Assembly: GCA_910579955.1 (NCBI GenBank)
Contig: CAJTWE010000046.1
Location: 1 to 7,041 of the forward strand
DNA length: 7,041 bases
From: an uncultured Ruminococcus sp.
GTDB lineage: Bacteria > Bacillota > Clostridia > Oscillospirales > Ruminococcaceae
Direction: 5' to 3'
Part shown: piece after piece, positions 1 through 4,227 of the stretch
How the letters are laid out: the number at the start of each line of letters is the position of its first letter
How positions within the stretch are numbered: the first letter of the stretch is position 1
Program-made: the position numbers and the translations under genes
The notes under the pieces: model-generated
Told to the model about the DNA's origin: nothing
Databases searched by the model: none
Seen by the model: the letters and a program-made list of their open reading frames with translations, nothing else

Positions 1-50
1 GCCTACGATACTTGGACGGCGACGTCCTGGGAAAATTGGTCGATGCCGGT
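1..50 (+). rRNA. rrf: 5S ribosomal RNA, 3' end only (partial)
   Basis: The first ~50 bases resemble the last third of a bacterial 5S rRNA. GGAC (14-17) and GTCC (23-26) form a short helix with a GGCGA loop. They are followed by the TGGGAAAATTGGTC segment that matches the usual loop E / helix IV strand, and by a GATGCCGG 3' end that would pair with the 5' end outside the window. The following hairpin and tRNA fit the tail of an rRNA operon. The exact 3' end is uncertain by a few bases because the 5' partner strand is missing. Recognition is from memory of 5S consensus features, not from a search. Confidence 0.75.
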
Positions 51-67
51 TCTCTTTTATATCTTTT

Positions 68-94
68 GGGTGGAACTATTCGTTCCACCCTTTT
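68..94 (+). terminator. Hairpin with short U-tract between 5S rRNA and tRNA
   Basis: A perfect 9-bp stem, GGGTGGAAC (68-76) with GTTCCACCC (82-90), closes a 5-base loop and is followed directly by TTTTA and then a T-rich stretch. It has the form of an intrinsic terminator for the rRNA operon. However, only 17 bases separate it from the tRNA, and no promoter fits in between. It may therefore terminate partially or act as an RNA-processing hairpin. Confidence 0.7.
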
Positions 95-107
95 ACCTTA
101 TCTTTTC

Positions 108-184
108 GGGCCATTAGCTCAGTTGGTCAGAGCTCCCGGCTCATAACCGGTAGGTCCTGGGTTCGAATCCCCGATGGCCCACCA
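108..184 (+). tRNA. tRNA with CAU anticodon (elongator Met or Ile2)
   Basis: This is a 77-base cloverleaf. The acceptor arm is GGGCCAT (108-114) with ATGGCCC (174-180); the D arm is GCTC (117-120) with GAGC (130-133); the anticodon loop is CTCATAA with CAT at 142-144. The variable loop has 5 bases, the T loop is TTCGAAT, and CCA is encoded at 182-184. The acceptor starts with a G-C pair, so it is not an initiator tRNA. A CAU anticodon leaves two options, elongator methionine or the isoleucine tRNA whose C34 is converted to lysidine by TilS, and the sequence alone does not settle this. Two stem positions are mispaired: C135 opposite T151 at the base of the anticodon stem, and T158 opposite C172 in the T stem. 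It probably belongs to the rRNA operon transcript. Confidence 0.93.
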
Positions 185-191
185 TATATTA

Positions 192-222
192 CCCCATTAC
201 ATTTACTGTAATGGGGCTTTTT
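192..222 (+). terminator. Intrinsic terminator after the tRNA
   Basis: A perfect 9-bp stem, CCCCATTAC (192-200) with GTAATGGGG (208-216), has a 7-base loop and is followed by CTTTTT. It is a textbook Rho-independent terminator and ends the rRNA-tRNA transcript. Confidence 0.93.
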
Positions 223-224
223 AT

Positions 225-253
225 TTGCTTATTTTTTTAACATATGATATAAT
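225..253 (+). promoter_or_regulatory. Promoter of the first RHH gene
   Basis: TTGCTT (225-230) and a perfect TATAAT (248-253) are 17 bases apart, a good sigma-A-type promoter that starts just after the tRNA terminator. The -10 lies inside an imperfect inverted repeat, CATAT (241-245) and ATATG (258-262). Two direct copies of TATATGCC (257-264 and 268-275) follow at a period of 11 bases around the expected transcription start. This arrangement suits binding by a repressor. Confidence 0.7.
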
Positions 254-301
254 TGTTATATGCCATGTATATGCCTCTATGCAAATAAAAGCGGAGGATA
301 T

Positions 302-345
302 GATACAGATTTTAAATGTTTAGGGGGATGTGGCAGATCTGTATC
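302..345 (+). repeat. Inverted repeat (RNA hairpin) in the leader of the first RHH gene
   Basis: GATACAGAT (302-310) is the exact reverse complement of ATCTGTATC (337-345). One G-U and one A-U pair can extend the stem, leaving a loop of about 22 bases. The loop contains ATG at 316 and 328 and an AGGGGG run. The hairpin lies between the best Shine-Dalgarno-like sequence, GGAGGA (293-298), and the preferred start at 358. It could control translation or serve as a DNA operator. Confidence 0.55.
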
Positions 346-357
346 TTAAAAGCGGAT

Positions 358-540
358 ATGTTCAAAATTCCAAAAGGGTACGAAAGTGTAACCAAAACCA
401 TACGTATGCCGAAGCCTATGGCGCAAGAATTGGAAATTCTTTCAACTAAGAATTCCATATCTCTAAATCAGCTTGTTATATCATGCATAGAATTTGCACT
501 GAGTAACACTGATAAAGAAGATAGTGCTAAAAGCGAATAA
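358..540 (+). CDS. Small ribbon-helix-helix (Arc/MetJ-fold) DNA-binding protein, copy 1
   Basis: This 60-residue protein has the layout of an RHH transcription factor. A short basic beta-strand at about residues 11-17 (VTKTIRM) would contact DNA bases as a dimer; helix A is about 19-32 and helix B about 35-50 (SLNQLVISCIEFALSN). A charged tail follows. The family binds DNA as dimers and commonly represses its own promoter or acts as an antitoxin, plasmid or phage regulator. No toxin-like partner is adjacent. The reading frame opens at 316, and ATG at 316, 328 and 358 are all possible. I prefer 358 because it gives a length and N-terminus like the paralogue at 672-836, and because the earlier two lie in a predicted hairpin loop. 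None has a well-spaced ribosome binding site, so the start is uncertain. About 19 of 37 core residues match the second copy. Confidence 0.78.
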   Translation: MFKIPKGYESVTKTIRMPKPMAQELEILSTKNSISLNQLVISCIEFALSNTDKEDSAKSE

Positions 541-556
541 AATGTATTGCAAAATA
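539..556 (+). repeat. Box A, copy 1 (18-base shared box upstream of the second RHH gene)
   Basis: AAAATGTATTGCAAAATA is identical over 18 bases to 1048-1065, upstream of the five-gene envelope operon. The core TATT-GCAA-AATA is an inverted repeat. The box starts within the stop codon of the first RHH gene and lies about 50 bases upstream of the -10 at 610-615. It is a candidate binding site for a shared regulator. Confidence 0.7.
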
Positions 557-582
557 CAAGAGCGCTAGTAGGCAAAAGAGAT

Positions 583-600
583 TGCAATATTAAGTCTTTC
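583..600 (+). repeat. Box B, copy 1
   Basis: TGCAATATTAAGTCTTTC matches 1068-1085 at 15 of 18 positions, including the invariant TAAGTCT. It ends 9 bases before the TATAAT at 610-615, so it occupies the -35 region. With its flanks it contains the palindrome ATTGCAAT (581-588). Confidence 0.62.
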
Positions 601-609
601 ATTTTGTAT

Positions 610-615
610 TATAAT
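610..615 (+). promoter_or_regulatory. -10 element of the second RHH gene promoter
   Basis: A perfect TATAAT lies 56 bases before the start codon of the second RHH gene. No good -35 hexamer is present at 16-18 bases; that position is covered by Box B. Transcription may therefore depend on, or be blocked by, a protein bound there. The promoter call rests on the -10 and on its similarity to the arrangement at 1048-1110. Confidence 0.55.
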
Positions 616-671
616 CTGATATACTTAAATTAAATCCATATGCTGGAAATAATACATAAGGGAATCAGATA

Positions 672-836
672 ATGGAAAAGTTTATAATTGAGCGAAAAGA
701 TGAAATGGAAACAAAGACTTTTCGCATACCAATACCATTGATAGAGCAGCTTGAGAAGCTGGCACATGAAAACAATGTATCAGTAAATGGATTAATCATC
801 CAATGCATCAGATTTGCTCTTGATCATTTAGAATAG
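672..836 (+). CDS. Small ribbon-helix-helix (Arc/MetJ-fold) DNA-binding protein, copy 2
   Basis: This is a 54-residue protein starting MEKFIIERK and ending RFALDHLE. The beta-strand is residues 13-19 (ETKTFRI), helix A about 22-34, and helix B about 37-52 (SVNGLIIQCIRFALDH). It shares about 19 of 37 core residues with copy 1 at 358-540, so the two are clear paralogues. AAGGGA (658-663) lies 8 bases before the ATG, a good ribosome binding site that supports this start. The gene is short enough to be missed by length-filtered gene finders. Its promoter region carries Boxes A and B, also found before the operon starting at 1167, so it is the best local candidate for the regulator of that operon and of itself. 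That role is inferred. No adjacent toxin gene is seen. Confidence 0.85.
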   Translation: MEKFIIERKDEMETKTFRIPIPLIEQLEKLAHENNVSVNGLIIQCIRFALDHLE

Positions 837-885
837 TATTGCGATCTATCGGTAAATTTTTTTTTAATTAACTGGGGGTGTTGCG

Positions 886-911
886 GATGCATAAGATATG
901 ATCTTTGCATC
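886..911 (+). repeat. Near-perfect inverted repeat downstream of the second RHH gene
   Basis: GATGCATAAGAT (886-897) and ATCTTTGCATC (901-911) form an 11-bp stem with one bulged T and a 3-base ATG centre. No U-tract follows, so it is not an intrinsic terminator. It could be an operator or part of a structured 3' untranslated RNA. Confidence 0.5.
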
Positions 912-977
912 GGAAAGTATAGTGTAAAAAATATTCTCAAAGCAAAAATGAACATTGAAGCTTAAAAAACCGCTTTG

Positions 978-1013
978 AAAGCTGCTGTCTGCAATATGAC
1001 GGCAGCTTTTTTT
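978..1013 (+). terminator. Intrinsic terminator of the second RHH transcript
   Basis: AAAGCTGCTGTC (978-989) pairs with GACGGCAGCTTT (998-1009) in a 12-bp stem with one G-U pair and an 8-base loop, followed by a run of seven T. It separates the RHH gene from the next operon. Between 837 and 977 I see no gene on either strand, only the inverted repeat at 886-911 and AT-rich sequence. Confidence 0.93.
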
Positions 1014-1047
1014 GTATTTTGATATGTATGCATGCATATTTGCAAGC

Positions 1048-1065
1048 AAAATGTATTGCAAAATA
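1048..1065 (+). repeat. Box A, copy 2 (upstream of the envelope operon)
   Basis: This is AAAATGTATTGCAAAATA, identical to 539-556. It is preceded by the inverted repeat TTTGC-AA-GCAAA (1039-1050), which adds further TTGCA/TGCAA half-sites. It lies 39 bases upstream of the TATAAT at 1105-1110. Confidence 0.7.
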
Positions 1066-1067
1066 AA

Positions 1068-1085
1068 TGCAAAAATAAGTCTATC
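1068..1085 (+). repeat. Box B, copy 2
   Basis: TGCAAAAATAAGTCTATC matches 583-600 at 15 of 18 positions. It ends 19 bases before the -10, against 9 bases in copy 1, a shift of about one turn of B-form DNA. Confidence 0.62.
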
Positions 1086-1101
1086 TTTTTTATTTGTGTA
1101 C

Positions 1102-1110
1102 TGCTATAAT
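1102..1110 (+). promoter_or_regulatory. Extended -10 promoter of the envelope operon
   Basis: TGCTATAAT is a perfect -10 (1105-1110) with the TGn extension, which can compensate for a weak -35 (TATCTT lies 17 bases upstream). It is 56 bases before the lipoprotein start codon. Boxes A and B lie directly upstream. Confidence 0.72.
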
Positions 1111-1166
1111 TAAAATATAACCCATGTACTTTTGGGAAATATTTATTGGATAAGGAGAATTAGAAG

Positions 1167-1994
1167 ATGAGACGTAAAATTATGGCAATGATTGTCGCTC
1201 TGGCATCAATGGGGATTGTTTTAACTGGCTGTGGGGTATCACAGGAAGCGAAAGATGTACAGGCAATGATTGATCAGATGCCGGAAACATATTCGGTTGA
1301 GATCAATGATGATATTGCAAACGCCCGTACTGCTTTTGATGCGCTTAACGAAAACGATAAGAAGAACGTAGAAACAAAGCGTTTAGATGACTTAGAGACA
1401 TCGGAAAAGGCATATAATGAAGAGCTTGCAGGTAAAATTAACACTTCTATTGAAAAGATTGCAATTTCTGATGAGACCTCAGCAAAAATGAATAAAGCAA
1501 AACAAGATATAGAAAAGGTTATGAAAGAAATTGAAAAGCTGCCTGCTTCTGCAAATGATTTGGTTAATTATGATGCACTTTTAAAGAAAGTACAATCTTT
1601 GTCTGACGGCTATGCAGTCGTAATGGATGATGCAAATGATATATTGATCATGGTTGATATCTATGAAAATTTAGATTTAATAAACACGGCTTACAGCAAC
1701 TCATCAAAATATGGTTATGCTTGTGATATTTCTTCTGATATATCCAGCTTGTCTAATAGATGGTCATCAAAGAAAGGAAGCATAAATAAATCAGTTGAGG
1801 AATTAAAAGAGGCTTGTCTGTATAAAGAAAGCTGGGAAGTTACAGTGGCTGCTCTAAACGTAATAACCGATGCCTCTTCATTATCTACTTCAATAAACAA
1901 TTATTACGATCCGTTTTTAAGCAATACATTTTCTACTCTTTTTGATGACTGCGCAGCGTGGGAAAAAATTATTAAGGAGAAGATGGGTAAATAA
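1167..1994 (+). CDS. Predicted lipoprotein with helical IDxxP-type repeat, function unknown
   Basis: This 275-residue protein has a lipoprotein signal peptide: basic MRRK, a hydrophobic stretch to residue 19, and the lipobox LTGC with Cys22 as the lipidated residue. It should be anchored to the outer face of the membrane. The mature part is rich in Asp, Glu, Lys and Asn and mostly helical. Residues 34-83 (IDQMPE... ARTAFDALNENDKKNV) resemble a helical repeat seen in clostridial surface proteins (IDALP... YDALTDEQK). A degenerate echo, IEKLPA, appears at 122-127. AAGGAG (1152-1157), 9 bases before the ATG, supports the start. It is the first gene of a five-gene run with its own promoter. I recognise no enzymatic domain; a binding, sensing or structural envelope role is a guess. 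Confidence 0.85.
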   Translation: MRRKIMAMIVALASMGIVLTGCGVSQEAKDVQAMIDQMPETYSVEINDDIANARTAFDALNENDKKNVETKRLDDLETSEKAYNEELAGKINTSIEKIAISDETSAKMNKAKQDIEKVMKEIEKLPASANDLVNYDALLKKVQSLSDGYAVVMDDANDILIMVDIYENLDLINTAYSNSSKYGYACDISSDISSLSNRWSSKKGSINKSVEELKEACLYKESWEVTVAALNVITDASSLSTSINNYYDPFLSNTFSTLFDDCAAWEKIIKEKMGK

Positions 1995-2024
1995 AAAATA
2001 AAGCTTTTATGGAGGTTGTTTATA

Positions 2025-2594
2025 ATGAAATCAAAAGAGGAAAAATGTAACGAGCTGTTTTCATTAGAGAAAGAAGTCAAAGATAAAAAGAAGAAAAGCC
2101 CTTTGAAAAAGATCATTGCTATAATTCTTTCTGTTATTATACTTGCGGGTATAATTGTTTTTGCGGTATTTCAAACTAACTACGAAAAAAATAAAAACTT
2201 TACTAATGGCATTCAAGGAAAGTATTATTGTACAGATACGTCATGTAATATTTATGCAATGGGCTACGGTTATAGTGACTTTTTCCTTGATGAACGTTTT
2301 ATGGGAAAATCAATTAGTATAGATGAAGATGGTGTATTGTGCGATTTATTTGTAGAATATGACCCTCAACTTAAGTTTGCTGATGATTATTTTAGTCTTG
2401 ATGAAAATTATCTTACATATGAATCTGTAGGAAATCATAAAGGTGATTTTTCTATATATAGTGTGAGCTTTAGTAAAAAGGGATCTCGTATAAGCGCCGA
2501 TGAAATAGCCGAAACAGATCAGTTAGAAGTACATATTGCTGACGAAAATGTTGATTGGGGCTGGGCGTTTTTGTTGACATTTGAGAAAAAGTAA
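2025..2594 (+). CDS. Single-pass membrane protein with extracytoplasmic domain, function unknown
   Basis: The protein has 189 residues. A lysine-rich cytoplasmic N-terminus (residues 1-29, with KDKKKKSPLKK just before the membrane) is followed by one transmembrane helix at about 30-49 (IIAIILSVIILAGIIVFAVF). A domain of about 140 residues predicted to face outside follows, beginning NGIQGKYYC and rich in aromatic and acidic residues with alternating beta-like patterns. Cys69 and Cys74 could form a disulfide. GGAGG (2011-2015) lies 9 bases before the ATG at 2025. A TTG in the same frame at 2016 would overlap the ribosome binding site and is rejected. The gene begins 30 bases after the lipoprotein gene and is probably co-transcribed with it. 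I do not recognise the family. Confidence 0.85.
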   Translation: MKSKEEKCNELFSLEKEVKDKKKKSPLKKIIAIILSVIILAGIIVFAVFQTNYEKNKNFTNGIQGKYYCTDTSCNIYAMGYGYSDFFLDERFMGKSISIDEDGVLCDLFVEYDPQLKFADDYFSLDENYLTYESVGNHKGDFSIYSVSFSKKGSRISADEIAETDQLEVHIADENVDWGWAFLLTFEKK

Positions 2595-2628
2595 GTTTGA
2601 ATTTGAACATTTGAAAGGAAAAGAAATT

Positions 2629-3162
2629 ATGATTTGTAAAAATTGTGGCAAGGATATTGCCGATGATTCATTGGAATGTGAGTACTGCGGTGCGAAGCAG
2701 TTAGTAGAGGAAAATACTGAAAATAACAATAATGCGGAGAATGACAACACAAACGAAGTGAAAAGCCAAAGTGTTGATACTCAGCCTTCTTATTATGCAC
2801 AACAAACAGGCACTTCCGCTTTAGTAAATAATTCGGACGAAAGAATATTTAAGATTAAAGTCATTATCTGTGCGGTAGGTATGTTAATGGGTGTACTGCT
2901 GCTGTTCAGTGGTTTTACTGGATTGGGTCTGTTTTTTGGTAAGAACTTTTCTGGCTATGGTAGCTATCCAGATAGTGCTGTTTTTGGAGCAGATTTTTAC
3001 ACGGAAATCCATGACGCAGTTCGCAATGCTGCCTATAATACCAATAAAATTATTGATATGCTGGGAAGTTGTTTGAAAACATTTGATATTGCATTTGGAA
3101 GCTTTATGCTTTTGATAAACAGCTTTGTTCTTTGTCTTATCATCGAGAAAAGAAATAGATGA
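2629..3162 (+). CDS. Zinc-ribbon membrane protein with two transmembrane helices
   Basis: The protein has 177 residues. The N-terminus is a compact zinc ribbon, MICKNCGKDIADDSLECEYCG, with Cys3, Cys6, Cys17 and Cys20 as ligands. An Asn/Glu/Gln-rich linker (about 25-70) follows, then transmembrane helices at about 77-103 and 152-172 with a loop of about 50 residues (Gly/Tyr/Asp-rich, then helical). The zinc ribbon and both termini should be cytoplasmic. Such zinc ribbons joined to membrane helices are common in Firmicutes, mostly of unknown function. AAAGGA (2614-2619), 9 bases before the ATG, fixes the start at 2629; an in-frame TTG at 2581 would overlap the previous gene and remove the family-typical N-terminal MxCxxCG. 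It lies 34 bases after the preceding gene. Confidence 0.88.
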   Translation: MICKNCGKDIADDSLECEYCGAKQLVEENTENNNNAENDNTNEVKSQSVDTQPSYYAQQTGTSALVNNSDERIFKIKVIICAVGMLMGVLLLFSGFTGLGLFFGKNFSGYGSYPDSAVFGADFYTEIHDAVRNAAYNTNKIIDMLGSCLKTFDIAFGSFMLLINSFVLCLIIEKRNR

Positions 3163-3204
3163 TATATTAGATTATATTATATATGATAAACTAGGAGGTA
3201 TTGT

Positions 3205-3606
3205 ATGAAATATTGGTCAGAGGAAATGAAAGATTACATTAAAAATCTTACGACAAAGAAAATATTTTTTGCAAATATTCCAGATTGCCATATAATTAAG
3301 TTGGAAATGGAAAGAGATAATTACAATATAATATTGGCAAAAAGCAAAACAGAAAATTTTTATATTGCTTTTAGTGCAGATGAATATGCAAACGCAAAAA
3401 CTACAACAGTTCCGAAAAAACTGATTGATTTAATGAAAAAAGCTAAGGTCAAAAAAGATGTTGAAAAGAATTTAAGTAGAATTCTTTGTTTTTCTCGTTT
3501 AGGAAAAGATAGAAACATCATATATATACCTCCTAATAATGACCTTGTTGAGCAATTTTTCAAAGATACTGAGAGGTACTTAAATAGAAAGTATGATGAA
3601 ATATGA
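3205..3606 (+). CDS. Soluble hypothetical protein (133 residues)
   Basis: The protein is lysine-rich, with no signal peptide or membrane segment and an apparent alpha/beta pattern. An N-terminal helix is followed by beta-like segments (KKIFFANI, HIIKLEMERDNYNIILAKS, NFYIAFSADEY), then a lysine-rich helix (LIDLMKKAKVKKDVEKNL), another strand (RNIIYIPP) and a C-terminal helix. It should be cytoplasmic. AGGAGG at 3193-3198, 6 bases before the ATG, is a strong ribosome binding site. It starts 42 bases after the zinc-ribbon gene, across an AT-rich gap where I see no terminator. Its stop overlaps the next start (ATGA), which suggests translational coupling with the following membrane protein and a linked function. 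I do not recognise a family. Confidence 0.83.
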   Translation: MKYWSEEMKDYIKNLTTKKIFFANIPDCHIIKLEMERDNYNIILAKSKTENFYIAFSADEYANAKTTTVPKKLIDLMKKAKVKKDVEKNLSRILCFSRLGKDRNIIYIPPNNDLVEQFFKDTERYLNRKYDEI

Positions 3607-4049
3607 AAAATTTCTTTTTTGCACGCTGTGGTGCTCTGTTAGGATTAATACTTTTTTCGGGAGGAAGTGCAGTAATTGGCTTTGTGCATGGCGGTTTTTT
3701 TGGTGTTTTGCTTGGAGTTTTTTCTATATTCTTTTTCGTAGCAATTGTACTACCGTGTTTAGTATCCGGAATTAAACATACCTGTGATAAGTGCAAAAAA
3801 TTTAATTCATTGGAAGAGTTATCAATAGCTGAAACTCATAGTACAAAAAAGGAAAAATATACAGAAACGGATTCCAGGCAAACCGGAAGCGTTTATCAAT
3901 GTGGTTCATTCTTGCCAAAAGCAAAGATATATGAAACATATACTATTGAACATCAAAGAACCATTGAAGATAATACGTATAATTGCGTTTGCATGTGTTG
4001 TGGTGCCAAACAAAAGCTTAGACGTGAAAATACATATAATAATTATTGA
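3603..4049 (+). CDS. Two-helix membrane protein with C-terminal zinc ribbon
   Basis: The protein has 148 residues. Two hydrophobic, glycine-rich segments at about 9-29 and 32-57 form a helical hairpin. A cytoplasmic domain follows with Cys61-x-x-Cys64 (HTCDKCKKF) and Cys130-x-x-Cys133 (CMCCGAKQK), the two knuckles of a zinc ribbon. The intervening ~65 residues (KKEKYTETDSRQTGSVYQCG... ETYTIEHQRTIEDNTYNC) look like an elongated beta-hairpin insertion with spare Cys100 and Cys128. It overlaps the stop of the preceding gene by 4 bases and has no separate ribosome binding site of note, so it is probably translated by coupling. It is the last gene of the five-gene run. I do not recognise a named family. 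Confidence 0.83.
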   Translation: MKNFFFARCGALLGLILFSGGSAVIGFVHGGFFGVLLGVFSIFFFVAIVLPCLVSGIKHTCDKCKKFNSLEELSIAETHSTKKEKYTETDSRQTGSVYQCGSFLPKAKIYETYTIEHQRTIEDNTYNCVCMCCGAKQKLRRENTYNNY

Positions 4050-4104
4050 TAATTGCTAACCATATAGTGACTTAGGCATTTCAGGAGGTTTGTGATAGCC
4101 AGCC

Positions 4105-4134
4105 TTGACAACCCTACATACAATATGCTAAAAT
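4105..4134 (+). promoter_or_regulatory. Strong promoter of the HAD hydrolase gene
   Basis: A perfect TTGACA (4105-4110) is followed after 18 bases by TAAAAT (4129-4134), with a TGC extension directly before it (4126-4128). This is a good sigma-A promoter. It places the HAD gene in its own transcription unit even though no clear terminator follows the gene ending at 4049. Confidence 0.8.
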
Positions 4135-4149
4135 GAAACTGTAAGTCGA

Positions 4150-4198
4150 TTCAACATATCAAAGTTGAAAAGTTGAAACAAAAGTTGAAAGTTTAAAC
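4150..4198 (+). repeat. GTTGAAA repeats in the leader of the HAD gene
   Basis: GTTGAAA occurs three times (4164-4170, 4172-4178, 4184-4190). An upstream TTCAAC (4150-4155) is complementary to GTTGAA and could pair with any of the copies. The palindrome GTTTAAAC (4191-4198) follows. All lie between the predicted transcription start and the ribosome binding site. Confidence 0.6.
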
Positions 4199-4227
4199 AG
4201 TGAAAAAGCGAGCGGGAGGAATGCAAA

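Noticed and set aside
108..184. Initiator tRNA-fMet
   Set aside because: The first acceptor pair is G-C rather than the mismatched pair of initiators, and the anticodon stem lacks the three G-C pairs next to the loop.
358..836. Toxin-antitoxin module
   Set aside because: RHH proteins are often antitoxins, but the neighbour of each is another RHH gene or a terminator; no toxin-like open frame of suitable size lies beside them.
864..1061. Open frame of 65 codons on the minus strand
   Set aside because: It runs across the intrinsic terminator and Box A, has no ribosome binding site, and its composition looks like antisense of non-coding AT-rich DNA.
2016..2024. TTG start extending the single-pass membrane protein by three codons
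   Set aside because: The TTG directly abuts the GGAGG ribosome binding site, while ATG 2025 is ideally spaced from it.
2581..2628. TTG start extending the zinc-ribbon protein by 16 codons
   Set aside because: It overlaps the previous gene, lacks a ribosome binding site, and AAAGGA lies at the right distance from ATG 2629, which gives a typical MICKNCG N-terminus.
4092..4136. Possible 14-codon leader peptide starting at GTG after AGGAGG
   Set aside because: The spacing of three bases is too short and it overlaps the promoter of the HAD gene; no amino-acid run typical of attenuation is present.
4161..4190. CRISPR-like or origin-type iterons
   Set aside because: The repeats are only 7-10 bases, unevenly spaced (8 and 12) and lie in a gene leader; there are no spacers, cas genes or replication genes.
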